Counted from the first letter of the stretch, positions 1 through 9,293 are shown. The stretch is 64,000 nt of DNA from Hyphomicrobiales bacterium (GCA_900471515.1 UCFC01000010.1:62001-126000), one strand, 5' to 3'. Numbers and translations are program-made. The notes: generated from the letters alone by a model not told the origin.

Positions 1-238
1 GAGCGACCGTGGGCACCTGTATGACGAAACGCCTGCTCGCCTCGAGCAGCGTGCGCGTTCGGGCAATCCTGTCGACGACGACGGTCAGCTTCGGGGGATC
101 GATATCGAGCGCGCAGCACCAGGCGGCGGCCATCACGTTGTCGATGCCGTTGTGCCGGGCCGACACCAGAACCGTTGGCCCGTAATTGATCAGCCGAAAG
201 GCCTTCCTGAGTTCAACCGCTTTCATATGCTCGTTCAT
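1..238 (-). CDS. Flavin reductase-like protein (partial, runs off window start)
   Basis: An open frame on the minus strand begins with ATG at 238 (a second in-frame ATG is at 226) and stays open to the window edge, so only about the first 79 residues are seen. The readable stretch includes RKAFRLINYGPTVLVSARH, then NVMAAAWCCALDIDPPKLTVV and later RRFVIQVPT. This resembles the N-terminal half of the flavin reductase/DIM6-NTAB family, which binds FMN. It is transcribed away from the lrp/putA pair. The Shine-Dalgarno is weak for either ATG, so the start is uncertain. Substrate and partner cannot be told. Confidence 0.65.
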   Translation of the reverse strand, partial: MNEHMKAVELRKAFRLINYGPTVLVSARHNGIDNVMAAAWCCALDIDPPKLTVVVDRIARTRTLLEASRRFVIQVPTVA

Positions 239-427
239 TTGAAGCCCGGTGGTGAAATTGCGGTCGTTTATTTCGCGCGATAAGGCATGTGCGGAGCCGA
301 TTGCATCCGTGAACTGATCGCCCGCCACTCCTCTTCGAGGACCATGTCTCCTTAACCGTGGGCGGCGAAAGAATGCAAGCGGACAGAGAAACCGGCCAAT
401 CCGACAATGGCGCTCATGCGTCGGCTG

Positions 428-922
428 TCAGGGAAGGGCCGGCGGAAACGCATCCCAGCCCTCCTTGACGGTTTCCATCGCCGGGTTCGTCGATGTGCTT
501 GCGACATACGGGAGCGTTGAAATCTTTTCCCCGAGTACGCGACGATACTTGCCGATATCGCGTGTGCGAACCTTCAGGAGATAGTCGAAGCGCCCGGCGA
601 TCATGTGGCACGCCTCGACTTCCTTGATCTTCTTCACGGCCTCGTTGAATCTCCTGAGGGCATCCTCGGTGGTATTCGACAGCTTTACCTCCACAAAGGC
701 GATATGGTCGAGCTGCATCTTGGACGGGTTCAGGACCGCTTTAAACCCCTCGATGAACCCTTCGGACACGAGGCGTTTGAACCGCAACTGGCAGGGTGTC
801 TTTGAAAGACCGACGCGCGCCGCCAGATCCGTGATGGACATTCTGCCATCTTCGGTCAGCGCCTCGATGATCTTTCTGTCGAACTGGTCAAGTTCACTAA
901 AAGTGCCGCCTTCAGTAGCCAT
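428..922 (-). CDS. Lrp/AsnC-family regulator, probable PutR-type activator of putA
   Basis: The 164-residue product has an N-terminal winged helix-turn-helix (about residues 14-60, with TDLAARVGLSKTPCQLRFKRL in the recognition region) and a C-terminal RAM/AsnC ligand domain (about 70-150). It is divergent from putA across about 400 bases. In Agrobacterium and Rhodobacter an Lrp-like PutR placed this way activates putA when proline is present. The PutA here lacks its own ribbon-helix-helix domain, so it needs a separate regulator, which makes this a good candidate. The family call is firm; the proline role is inferred from position. Confidence 0.85.
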   Translation of the reverse strand: MATEGGTFSELDQFDRKIIEALTEDGRMSITDLAARVGLSKTPCQLRFKRLVSEGFIEGFKAVLNPSKMQLDHIAFVEVKLSNTTEDALRRFNEAVKKIKEVEACHMIAGRFDYLLKVRTRDIGKYRRVLGEKISTLPYVASTSTNPAMETVKEGWDAFPPALP

Positions 923-1326
923 TTCGATCTCCAGATATCAATAAATAAGATCAATGTCTCTATTGCGGATGAAAATCCAGTGAGATCGACAATCTGCATT
1001 GTGCTACCTCTGTGCCGTGGCTCCTGAAGGACGACTATGGGAACGGCGCGCGAATGGATATCGGGAGAGGATTTTCCGGAGCACAGGCGGGATGAATTGC
1101 TGACGCGTGGCAGCAAGATCGATCCCGTTCGCCGGATTGGACGATGTCACGCGAGGGGCGTATCATCGCGTGGCCATTGTTCCGGCGGATATCCGATGAC
1201 CAAGGACCTTCAAAATCGACCGAACTGGGGCGGACGCTTTGGGGCGGCGCCTTCTTCCGGAAAGCTCTTCGGGCCACGAATTGCGACAGTTTCAAATTCA
1301 ACCAACGCTCCTAAGTAGGCTCTGCA
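923..1326. promoter_or_regulatory. Divergent lrp-putA control region
   Basis: This is the 404-base gap between two divergent genes. No convincing gene is present. The part next to lrp (about 925-1005) is AT-rich, with ATATCAATAAATAAGATCAA-like sequence typical of Lrp-bound promoters. The putA ribosome site is AAGTAGG just before ATG 1327. No exact operator or -35/-10 pair could be assigned. Confidence 0.45.
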
Positions 1327-4300
1327 ATGCTCAAAGTCGTCGCTGACAACGGCCCTGGTTCAAATTCATCCGAACCCTTCGCGCAGTTCGCACCTCCGAT
1401 CCGCGAGCAGTCGGACCTGCGTAAGGCAGTCACGGCGGCCTACCGCCGCCCGGAAACCGAATGCCTGCCGCCTCTTGTCGAGGCCGCCCGGCTTTCCGCC
1501 GACACAAAGGCGGCCGTGCGCAACACTGCGCGCAGGCTGATCGAGGCGCTTCGTGCCAAGCACAAGGGAACCGGCGTCGAAGGATTGGTTCAGGAATATT
1601 CGCTCTCAAGCCAGGAGGGTGTTGCCCTCATGTGTCTTGCCGAAGCTCTCCTGCGCATTCCGGACACAGCGACCCGTGACGCCCTGATCCGCGACAAGAT
1701 TTCCGAGGGCGACTGGAAGTCTCACCTTGGCGGCGGCCGCTCCCTGTTCGTCAATGCCGCGACCTGGGGACTGGTCGTCACCGGCAAATTGACCGCCACC
1801 GTTAACGATCGCAGCCTCGCGGCGGCGCTGACGCGGCTGATCGCCCGCTGCGGCGAGCCGGTCATACGCCGCGGCGTCGACATGGCGATGCGCATGATGG
1901 GCGAGCAGTTCGTGACCGGCGAGACGATCGACGAGGCACTGAAGCGCGCACGTCCGCTCGAAGCCCGGGGCTTCCGCTATTCCTATGACATGCTGGGCGA
2001 GGCGGCGACGACGGCAAAGGACGCCGAACGCTACTATCGGGACTATGAAAACGCCATCCACGCGATCGGCAAGGCCTCGGGCGGCCGCGGCGTCTATGAA
2101 GGGCCGGGGATCTCCATCAAGCTGTCGGCGCTCCATCCCCGCTATGTCCGCGCCCAATCGAAGCGCGTCATGGATGAGCTCTTCCCGCGTGTGCGCGAAC
2201 TTGCACTGCTTGCGCGAAAATACGACATCGGCCTGAACATCGATGCCGAAGAGGCCGACCGGCTTGAACTGTCTCTCGACCTTCTCGAGGAACTCAGCCT
2301 CGACGCCGAACTGCAGGGCTGGAACGGCCTGGGTTTCGTCGTCCAGGCCTACGGCAAGCGCTGCCCGTTCGTTCTCGACTATATTATCGATCTTGCCCGC
2401 CGCTCCGGCCGGCGCATGATGGTGCGTCTCGTCAAGGGCGCCTACTGGGATGCGGAGATCAAGCGTGCGCAGCTTGACGGCCTGCCGGATTTCCCGGTCT
2501 ATACGCGCAAGATTCACACGGACGTCGCCTATGTCGCATGCGCGCGCAAGCTGCTGGCTGCGACGGATGTCGTCTTCCCGCAGTTCGCCACGCATAACGC
2601 CCAGACGCTGGCGACGATCTACCATCTCGCGGGTCCCGATTTCCAGGTCGGGAAATACGAGTTTCAGTGCCTTCACGGCATGGGCGAACCTCTCTACGAC
2701 GAGGTGGTGGGAAAACAGAAACTTGACCGCCCGTGCCGCATCTACGCGCCGGTCGGAACGCATGAGACCCTGCTTGCCTATCTCGTGCGCCGCCTGCTCG
2801 AGAACGGCGCGAATTCCTCGTTCGTGAACCGCATCTCCGATCCGAACATTTCCGTCGACGACCTCGTCGCCGATCCGGTGGATCTCGTCGAAGCCAACAA
2901 TCCCGTCGGCAAGCCGCACGATCTTATCGCTCTTCCCGGGGACCTCTACGGCAGCGACCGCAGGAACTCGTCGGGTCTCGATCTTACCAATGAAGACGAA
3001 CTGCGCCGGCTCACTGCAAACCTGGCAATGACCGCAAAGACGTCGTGGCACGCCCTGCCGCTTCTGGCCGACGGTTCTGAAGAAGGAGAAACCCGGCCGA
3101 TCCTCAATCCAGCAGACCATGGCGACGCGATCGGACAGGTGACGGAAGTCCGCGCAGAAGACGCGGCCAGGATTGCGGCCCTTGCCGCTCGCGGGGCAGG
3201 GGAGTGGGCGGCTGTAGCCCCTGCCGAACGGGCAGCGTGCCTCGATCGCGCAGCCGATATCATGCAGGCCCGTATCGAGCAGCTGATGGGCATCATCATG
3301 CGCGAGGCGGGCAAGTCCGCTGCAAACGCGATCGGCGAGGTGCGTGAAGCCATCGATTTCCTTCGCTATTATGCCGAGCAGGCAAGGAAGACGCTCGGAC
3401 CGGCTCACGTGCCGCTGGGCGCCGTCGTCTGCATCAGCCCATGGAACTTTCCGCTGGCCATCTTCACCGGCCAGGTCGCAGCAGCCGTCGTCGCCGGAAA
3501 CTCTGTCATGGCAAAGCCGGCCGGCGTCACGCCGATCATCGCCTATGAGAGCGTGAAGATCCTGCACGAAGCGGGCGTGCCAAGGGGCGCGCTCCAGTTC
3601 GTGCCCGGAAGCGGCCGTCTGGGCGCGGCGCTCATCGATTCTCCCGAAACGGCGGGCGTCATGTTCACCGGATCCACCGGCGTTGCGCGCATGATCCAGG
3701 CGCAGCTCGTCCAGCGATTGTCGAAATCCGGGAAGCCCATTCCGCTGATCGCCGAAACCGGCGGCCAAAACGGCATGATCGTCGATTCCTCCGCCCTGGC
3801 GGAGCAGGTCGTCGCCGACGTCATAAGCTCGGCGTTCGACAGCGCCGGCCAGCGCTGCTCGGCCCTGCGCGTCTTATGCCTGCAGGAAGACGTGGCCGAC
3901 CGCACCCTGGCCATGCTCAAGGGCGCCCTTCGGGAACTCACGATCGGACGAACGGACAGCCTGAAGATCGACGTCGGCCCGGTCATCACCGCCGAGGCGA
4001 AGGCGGAGATCGACGGCCATATCGCAAAGATGCGCGCCGCCGGCTGCAAGGTCGACCAGCTTCCGCTGCCGGCCACTGCCGATCTTGGAACCTTTGTGGC
4101 TCCCACAATTATCGAGCTCAAGAAGCTCTCCGAGCTGACGAAGGAAATTTTCGGCCCGGTGCTGCATGTGATCCGCTATCGGCGCGAGGAACTCGACCGC
4201 CTGATCGACGACATCAACGGCTCTGGCTACGGCCTGACCTTCGGCCTTCATACCCGTCTCGACGAGACCATTGCCCACGTCACCAGCCGGGTGCAGGCCG

Positions 4301-5028
4301 GCAACCTCTATGTGAACCGGAACATCATCGGCGCGGTCGTCGGTGTCCAGCCGTTCGGGGGGCGCGGACTTTCGGGCACGGGTCCCAAGGCCGGCGGCCC
4401 GCTCTACATCGGACGTCTCGTCCAGACGGCACCGGTTCCTCCCCAGCACAGCTCCGTTCATATCGATGCGGCGCTCTCGGATTTCGCGCTCTGGCTCTCC
4501 CGGACGGGGCGGGCGCAGGACGCGGAGGCGGCGCGCGAACTGGGAAGCCTCTCGGCGGTTGGCCTGGAAAAGGAGCTCGCAGGTCCTGTCGGCGAGAGGA
4601 ACCTGTACGCTCTTCACCCGCGAGGCAAGGTTCTGCTCGTGCCGCTAACGGAGCTTGGCCTCTACCGTCAGATCGCTGCCGGTCTTGCAACCGGAAACCG
4701 CCTGTTCGTCGATGGAGCTTCCGGCCTCAGATCGCTCGCCGGGGATCTTCCGCAACGAGTTGCCGCACGCGTCACCTGGACGTCCGACTGGAACCGGGAC
4801 GGTCCGTTCGCGGCGGCGTTGATAGAGGGCGATGCAACCCGCGTTCTCGTGGTCAACAAGGCCATCGCCGCGCTTGAGGGACCGCTGGTTCTTGTCCAGT
4901 CGGCGACCACCGAAGAGATCGAGAACGATGTCGAGGCCTATTGCCTGAACTGGCTCGTCGAGGAGGTGTCGACCTCCATCAACACGGCCGCCGCCGGCGG
5001 CAATGCCAGCCTCATGACGATCGGCTGA
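1327..5028 (+). CDS. putA: Bifunctional proline dehydrogenase / L-glutamate gamma-semialdehyde dehydrogenase PutA
   Basis: This 1233-residue enzyme oxidises proline to pyrroline-5-carboxylate with FAD, then the semialdehyde to glutamate with NAD. The proline dehydrogenase barrel covers about residues 190-480 and shows RLVKGAYWDAEIKRAQ, FATHNAQT, FQCLHGMGEPLYD and the RRLLENGANSSFVNRI end motif. The aldehyde dehydrogenase domain (about 580-1020) has Glu810 in ETGGQNG and nucleophile Cys844 in SAGQRCSALR. The C-terminal extension matches long PutAs that form a lid over the channel. There is no N-terminal ribbon-helix-helix domain, so it is not its own repressor; the divergent Lrp gene probably does that job. 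Confidence 0.97.
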   Translation: MLKVVADNGPGSNSSEPFAQFAPPIREQSDLRKAVTAAYRRPETECLPPLVEAARLSADTKAAVRNTARRLIEALRAKHKGTGVEGLVQEYSLSSQEGVALMCLAEALLRIPDTATRDALIRDKISEGDWKSHLGGGRSLFVNAATWGLVVTGKLTATVNDRSLAAALTRLIARCGEPVIRRGVDMAMRMMGEQFVTGETIDEALKRARPLEARGFRYSYDMLGEAATTAKDAERYYRDYENAIHAIGKASGGRGVYEGPGISIKLSALHPRYVRAQSKRVMDELFPRVRELALLARKYDIGLNIDAEEADRLELSLDLLEELSLDAELQGWNGLGFVVQAYGKRCPFVLDYIIDLARRSGRRMMVRLVKGAYWDAEIKRAQLDGLPDFPVYTRKIHTDVAYVACARKLLAATDVVFPQFATHNAQTLATIYHLAGPDFQVGKYEFQCLHGMGEPLYDEVVGKQKLDRPCRIYAPVGTHETLLAYLVRRLLENGANSSFVNRISDPNISVDDLVADPVDLVEANNPVGKPHDLIALPGDLYGSDRRNSSGLDLTNEDELRRLTANLAMTAKTSWHALPLLADGSEEGETRPILNPADHGDAIGQVTEVRAEDAARIAALAARGAGEWAAVAPAERAACLDRAADIMQARIEQLMGIIMREAGKSAANAIGEVREAIDFLRYYAEQARKTLGPAHVPLGAVVCISPWNFPLAIFTGQVAAAVVAGNSVMAKPAGVTPIIAYESVKILHEAGVPRGALQFVPGSGRLGAALIDSPETAGVMFTGSTGVARMIQAQLVQRLSKSGKPIPLIAETGGQNGMIVDSSALAEQVVADVISSAFDSAGQRCSALRVLCLQEDVADRTLAMLKGALRELTIGRTDSLKIDVGPVITAEAKAEIDGHIAKMRAAGCKVDQLPLPATADLGTFVAPTIIELKKLSELTKEIFGPVLHVIRYRREELDRLIDDINGSGYGLTFGLHTRLDETIAHVTSRVQAGNLYVNRNIIGAVVGVQPFGGRGLSGTGPKAGGPLYIGRLVQTAPVPPQHSSVHIDAALSDFALWLSRTGRAQDAEAARELGSLSAVGLEKELAGPVGERNLYALHPRGKVLLVPLTELGLYRQIAAGLATGNRLFVDGASGLRSLAGDLPQRVAARVTWTSDWNRDGPFAAALIEGDATRVLVVNKAIAALEGPLVLVQSATTEEIENDVEAYCLNWLVEEVSTSINTAAAGGNASLMTIG

Positions 5029-6050
5029 GTACGGAAAACTGATAGGGCGTCGTGCGTTCAGCCGATGCCCATATGGATGGCCCTTGGGAAAGTTGGGCAG
5101 CTTACCCACGCGCATCATGCCGTCGTCCAGGCGATGAATTGCCGTGGGTCTTATGCGGATTGGCGCCCTGGATGACGCTCAGGCGTTCGTCACGGATCTT
5201 TTTGATGACTTCGAGGCGATGCAATTCTTTCTGCGACATGGTGATCAAACAGGACATGACGACTCCGACTGCTCCTGATCTCAACCAAGCTGCAGATCGT
5301 CATCCTTGCTCCCGACATTGGCATTGACCAGTGCATCGAGAGGCGAGACTGTCGCATCTCTAACTGGCCCAACTGTCGCATTACTAAATAGCCTCTACAT
5401 ATTGGCATGTCGCACTTGGAAATAGAATGTACCCGGCTACATATTTAGATCGCATAACGTATCTTATGGAACTTTCTTGTGTGACCACGCGGCGAGGTTA
5501 TTGCATTGATCCTGCGGGCTTGGAATTGCTTGACGCGATGTTCCCCGGCCGATCCGAGCTTGGAGCAGCGACGACCTGACGCCCGCACAGCTGTTTGGTG
5601 AGTACCTTGCGCGATTTACGCTCGTGCTCTGCCGTCAAGGCTGTCGTCTCGTCACTTATTGGGGTCCGCCTAGCGAAAGCGGAGGTCGTCCGTCGGAGAC
5701 AACTTGCGCGCTTGGCCACAACCATGCAGCCCGCTGCCGAAGCGCTGAAAACGAGGAGCGAGATTGTCGAAAGCTCCGATCTCCGCCTTCAAGGGACCGG
5801 AGTTTTCAGCACGCCGTTGCTGGCCGAAAAGGTCCCTTTCGCCGTTCGCCCAAGGGCCAGCCGGCGCAAATCCAATTCACAATCTGCTCCAGCAGCCACA
5901 TGTGCAGTGCACAAATAGAACGCTATTGCAAAAACAGGAGCCGTCAGCCATGCCTAAATCATCGCCACTATATACTTAAGCCCATAAAATAGGCAATCGA
6001 TTTTTCCGGAAATTCGTCTTTTTATTCATAGTGTTAAAAAATTCTTCGAA
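5029..6050. other. Gene-poor interval between putA and the nitrate transporter promoter
   Basis: About 1 kb holds no gene I can support. It contains an IS remnant (5165-5392). Short open frames at 5498-5725 (minus) and 5595-5992 (plus) overlap each other and match nothing I recognise. The last 110 bases (5930-6050) are strongly AT-rich and lead into the sigma-54 promoter. Confidence 0.5.
5165..5392 (-). mobile_element. Remnant of an insertion sequence end with the first codons of a transposase
   Basis: On the minus strand from ATG 5239 the frame reads MSQKELHRLEVIKKIRDERL, which looks like the start of ISNCY-type transposases (pattern MS.KEL.RLEV). The resemblance ends near 5165, before any catalytic residues. 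Upstream lie two imperfect direct repeats of 21 bases (5348-5368 and 5372-5392, both beginning ACTGTCGCAT), as seen at ends of such elements. The rest of the element is absent, so it is a fossil. The IS family is a guess from memory. Confidence 0.45.
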
Positions 6051-6052
6051 AT

Positions 6053-6068
6053 TGGCACGCCGATTGCA
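6053..6068 (+). promoter_or_regulatory. Sigma-54 (RpoN) promoter of nrtABC
   Basis: The sequence TGGCAC-GCCGA-TTGCA matches the RpoN consensus: the GG of the -24 element (6054-6055) and the GC of the -12 element (6066-6067) are separated by exactly 10 bases. Transcription should start near 6079, giving a leader of about 160 bases before nrtA. This fits NtrC-controlled nitrate uptake genes. No NtrC enhancer sites were identified. Confidence 0.88.
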
Positions 6069-6160
6069 ATCCTTCCTGGTGCATCGGTCAACGGCGACCG
6101 ACGCAGATAGGCGCGACATAAGCGCTTACATTAGACACCGACGTCGCAAGGATTGCCATC

Positions 6161-6178
6161 CGGGATTCCCCAATCCCG
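6161..6178 (+). promoter_or_regulatory. Leader hairpin upstream of nrtA
   Basis: A perfect 7-bp stem CGGGATT/AATCCCG closes a CCCC loop inside the transcribed leader. A weaker hairpin lies at about 6110-6126 (AGGCGC/GCGCTT). The intrinsic terminator follows two bases later. Together they look like an attenuation leader, as used by NasT/ANTAR antiterminators in nitrate operons, but I did not find a clean ANTAR A1/G4 hexaloop. Confidence 0.5.
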
Positions 6179-6180
6179 AG

Positions 6181-6204
6181 AACGCATTCCGGCGGCGTTT
6201 TTTT
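6181..6204 (+). terminator. Intrinsic terminator inside the nrtA leader (attenuator)
   Basis: Stem AACGC (6181-6185) pairs with GCGTT (6195-6199) around a 9-base loop, and seven consecutive T residues run from 6198 to 6204. It sits downstream of the sigma-54 start and 35 bases before the nrtA ATG, with no gene upstream to terminate. It therefore most likely stops nrt transcription unless antiterminated. Confidence 0.65.
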
Positions 6205-6238
6205 GTGTCCAGATTCAGCCAGTAGAGGGAACCTGCGC

Positions 6239-7537
6239 ATGACAAAGAATTCGACACCCGGCATCACGCGCCGCAGCATGCTCAAGACGACCGCGACGGC
6301 CGCCCTTATCGGCGCTGTCAAAACCGCCTTTCCGTCCGGTGCCTTTGCGGCCGGGTCTGGACCAGAAGTGACAGGCGTCAAGCTAGGCTTCATCGCTCTG
6401 ACGGATTCCGCCCCGCTGATCATCGCCAAGGAAAAGGGCCTCTTCGCCAAATACGGCCTTCCGGAAACGGATGTCGCCAAACAGGCCTCATGGGGAGCGA
6501 CCCGCGACAATCTCGTCCTTGGCGGCGCTGCCAACGGCATCGACGGCGCTCATATCCTCTCCCCGCTGCCCTATCTCATGCATACCGGCAAGGTGACGCA
6601 GAACAACAAGCCCGTGCCGATGGCAATCCTTGCCCGCCTCAATCTGGACAGCCAGGGCATTTCGGTCGCCAAGGAATATGCCGAAACCGGCGTGCAGCTC
6701 GACGCTTCGAAGCTCAAGGCGGCCTTTGAGAAGAAGAAGGCGGAAGGCAAGGAGGTCAAGGCCGCCATGACCTTCCCAGGCGGCACCCACGATCTATGGA
6801 TCCGTTACTGGCTCGCCGCCGGCGGCATCGACCCGAACAAGGACGTTTCGACCATCGTCGTGCCGCCGCCGCAGATGGTCGCAAACATGAAGGTCGGCAA
6901 CATGGACGTCTTTTGCGTGGGCGAACCGTGGAACGAGCAACTCGTCAACCAGGGCATCGGCTTTACGGCAGCCACCACCGGCGAACTCTGGAAGGGCCAT
7001 CCCGAAAAGGCGCTCGGTCTGCGCGCCGACTGGGTCGAGAAGAATCCCAATGCCGCCAAGGCCCTGCTGATGGCCGTCATGGAGGCTCAGCAATGGTGTG
7101 ACAGCATGGACAACAAGGCGGAGATGGCCGAAATTCTCGGCAAGCGCCAATGGTTCAACGTTCCCTCGAAGGATGTGCTCGGCCGCCTCAAGGGTGACAT
7201 CAACTATGGCAACGGCCGTGAGATCAAAGCCTCCGACCTCTACATGAAGTTCTGGAAGGACGGCGCCTCCTATCCCTTCAAGAGCCACGACACCTGGTTC
7301 ATGACGGAAAACATTCGCTGGGGAAACCTGCCGGCCAATACCGACGTGAAAGCGCTGGTCAACCAGGTGAACCGCGACGATCTCTGGCGGGAGGCCGCCA
7401 AGGATCTCGGCGTCGCCGCAGCCGACATTCCCGCCTCGTCCTCGCGCGGCAAGGAAGTCTTCTTCGACGGCAAAATCTTCGACCCCGAAAATCCTTCGGC
7501 CTATCTCGACAGCCTGTCGATCAAGGCAGTCTCCTGA
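6239..7537 (+). CDS. nrtA: Nitrate ABC transporter substrate-binding protein NrtA
   Basis: The 432-residue protein has a Tat signal (ITRRSMLK, twin Arg at 11-12, then an Ala-rich hydrophobic stretch to about residue 38) and a mature part beginning near VKLGFIALTDSAPLIIAKEKG, the hallmark of the NrtA/CmpA/NasF family that binds nitrate, nitrite or bicarbonate. ATG 6239 is chosen because AGAGGGA precedes it and the leader terminator lies just upstream. It is first of a three-gene operon with permease and ATPase. Nitrate is the favoured ligand because of the RpoN promoter; taurine- or cyanate-type ligands are less likely. Confidence 0.88.
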   Translation: MTKNSTPGITRRSMLKTTATAALIGAVKTAFPSGAFAAGSGPEVTGVKLGFIALTDSAPLIIAKEKGLFAKYGLPETDVAKQASWGATRDNLVLGGAANGIDGAHILSPLPYLMHTGKVTQNNKPVPMAILARLNLDSQGISVAKEYAETGVQLDASKLKAAFEKKKAEGKEVKAAMTFPGGTHDLWIRYWLAAGGIDPNKDVSTIVVPPPQMVANMKVGNMDVFCVGEPWNEQLVNQGIGFTAATTGELWKGHPEKALGLRADWVEKNPNAAKALLMAVMEAQQWCDSMDNKAEMAEILGKRQWFNVPSKDVLGRLKGDINYGNGREIKASDLYMKFWKDGASYPFKSHDTWFMTENIRWGNLPANTDVKALVNQVNRDDLWREAAKDLGVAAADIPASSSRGKEVFFDGKIFDPENPSAYLDSLSIKAVS

Positions 7538-7590
7538 CCTCTCCCGGCGCGTGATGCGCGCCGGCCCGTTTTCACCTGAGGAGCACGTCG

Positions 7591-8484
7591 ATGTCCGCCC
7601 TTGCTAGTGACCATACCCCCTCCCCGACCGCCCCCGCCAAGCCGGCGGCAACGGTCCTGCCGTTTTCCGGCAGGCGGGGATCGCTGTTCAACCTCCGCCA
7701 TGCGGGACTGGCCGCACTTCGTAATGTCCTTCCGCCGACCGTCGTATTGGCGCTCGTCCTGCTCGTCTGGCAGGTATTGTGTTCTTCCACGACTGCGTCT
7801 CTGCCCTCGCCGCACCAGGTGTGGCAGGACAGCTACGATCTGATCGCCTTTCCCTTCTTCAACTACGGCTCCCAGGATATCGGTCTCGGCTGGCGCGTGC
7901 TCGTTTCGTTGCAACGGGTCGGCTATGGTTTCGGGCTTGCCGGCGTTGCCGGTGTCGTCATCGGCGCGATCATCGGCCAGTCGGTCTGGGCGATGCGCGG
8001 CCTCGATCCGCTTTTCCAGGTCCTGCGTACGGTTCCACCGCTCGCCTGGCTGCCACTTTCGCTCGCCGCCTTCCAGGATTCCAACCCTTCGGCGATCTTC
8101 GTCATCTTCATCACCTCCGTCTGGCCGGTGATCATCAACACCGCTGTCGGCGTGCGCACCATCCCGCAGGACTACCGCAACGTCGCCAAGGTGCTGCGCC
8201 TCAATCAGTTCGAATTTTTCTGGAAGATCATGCTGCCGTCGGCGGCGCCTTATATCTTTACCGGCCTCAGGATCGGCGTCGGCCTCTCCTGGCTTGCGAT
8301 CGTCGCTGCGGAAATGCTGACCGGCGGCGTCGGTATCGGCTTTTTCATCTGGGACGCGTGGAACTCGTCGCGACTTCCAGACATCATCGTCGCGCTCGCC
8401 TATATCGGCGTCGTGGGCTTCGCCCTCGACAAGCTGGTGGCGGCGCTCGGCAAACTCATCGCCCGCGGGGCCACGGCCAGCTGA
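7591..8484 (+). CDS. nrtB: Nitrate ABC transporter permease NrtB
   Basis: This 297-residue inner-membrane protein has a polar N-terminus of about 45 residues, a first membrane segment (VVLALVLLVWQVL), and the BPD-type permease core. The core includes the long FVIFITSVWPVIINTAVGVR segment and the cytoplasmic EMLTGGVGIGFFIWDAWN region near the ATPase-coupling loop. It belongs to the NitT/TauT permease group. GAGGAGC-like sequence precedes the ATG. It lies 53 bases after nrtA and 11 bases before nrtC, which supports one transcript. Confidence 0.9.
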   Translation: MSALASDHTPSPTAPAKPAATVLPFSGRRGSLFNLRHAGLAALRNVLPPTVVLALVLLVWQVLCSSTTASLPSPHQVWQDSYDLIAFPFFNYGSQDIGLGWRVLVSLQRVGYGFGLAGVAGVVIGAIIGQSVWAMRGLDPLFQVLRTVPPLAWLPLSLAAFQDSNPSAIFVIFITSVWPVIINTAVGVRTIPQDYRNVAKVLRLNQFEFFWKIMLPSAAPYIFTGLRIGVGLSWLAIVAAEMLTGGVGIGFFIWDAWNSSRLPDIIVALAYIGVVGFALDKLVAALGKLIARGATAS

Positions 8485-8495
8485 GGATCATAGCC

Positions 8496-9293
8496 ATGAA
8501 CGCCTATCTGAAACTCGATCGCATCGACAAGCATTTCGATCGCGGCGGCGTGCGCGCCGAAGTCCTGAAAGATATCAACCTGACGATTTCCCAAGGAGAG
8601 TTCGTCTCGATCATCGGCCATTCGGGCTGCGGTAAATCAACACTGCTCAATCTGATCGCCGGCCTCACCCCGGTTTCCGCAGGCGCCGTGCTCCTCGAAA
8701 ATCGCGAGGTCAACGAACCGGGTCCCGAACGCGCCGTCGTCTTCCAGAACCATTCGCTCCTGCCCTGGCTGACGGTCTACGAGAACGTCAACCTCGCCGT
8801 CTCCAAGGTCTTTAACGGCACGAAGACCAGGGCTGAGCGGCATGATTGGGTCATGGCCAATCTCGACCTCGTGCAGATGGCGCATGCCAGGGACAAGCGG
8901 CCCTCGGAAATATCGGGCGGCATGAAGCAGCGTGTCGGCATTGCGCGCGCGCTTTCAATGGAGCCGAAAATCCTGCTGCTGGACGAGCCTTTTGGTGCGC
9001 TGGACGCATTGACCCGCGCCCATCTTCAGGACGCGGTTATGGAAATTCACGCACGGCTCGGCAACACGATGGTGATGATCACGCATGATGTCGACGAAGC
9101 GGTTCTGCTATCCGACCGTATCGTGATGATGACCAACGGTCCGGCGGCCCGCATCGGCGAAGTGCTCGACGTTGCCATCAAGCGTCCTCGCGACCGTATC
9201 GAACTCGCGTCTGACCGGACATATCTCAAATGTCGCGAAGCGGTCCTGAAGTTTCTCTACGAAAGGCATCGCTTCATCGAAGCTGCGGAATAG
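8496..9293 (+). CDS. nrtC: Nitrate ABC transporter ATP-binding protein
   Basis: This 265-residue ATPase energises the NrtAB transporter. Walker A is GHSGCGKST (41-49), the Q-loop is FQNHSLLPW, the signature is SGGMKQR (from 140), and Walker B is ILLLDEP (159-165) followed by the D-loop and ITHD switch His. It lacks the extra NrtA-like C-terminal domain of cyanobacterial NrtC, so it is a plain NrtD/TauB-length protein. The ATG at 8496 follows GAGGATC and starts 11 bases after nrtB; a longer open frame upstream only overlaps nrtB. Confidence 0.92.
   Translation: MNAYLKLDRIDKHFDRGGVRAEVLKDINLTISQGEFVSIIGHSGCGKSTLLNLIAGLTPVSAGAVLLENREVNEPGPERAVVFQNHSLLPWLTVYENVNLAVSKVFNGTKTRAERHDWVMANLDLVQMAHARDKRPSEISGGMKQRVGIARALSMEPKILLLDEPFGALDALTRAHLQDAVMEIHARLGNTMVMITHDVDEAVLLSDRIVMMTNGPAARIGEVLDVAIKRPRDRIELASDRTYLKCREAVLKFLYERHRFIEAAE

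Noticed and set aside
1606..3768. Minus-strand 720-codon open frame inside putA
   Set aside because: It is a shadow of putA in high-GC DNA; it has no ribosome site and low-complexity Arg-, Ala- and His-rich sequence without domain motifs.
5595..5992. Overlapping small frames after putA as genes
   Set aside because: No ribosome site, no recognisable protein, and the frames overlap in several registers.
7779..9293. Longer start for the nitrate transporter ATPase
   Set aside because: The extension lies in the permease gene in another frame; the ATG at 8496 fits the family N-terminus.
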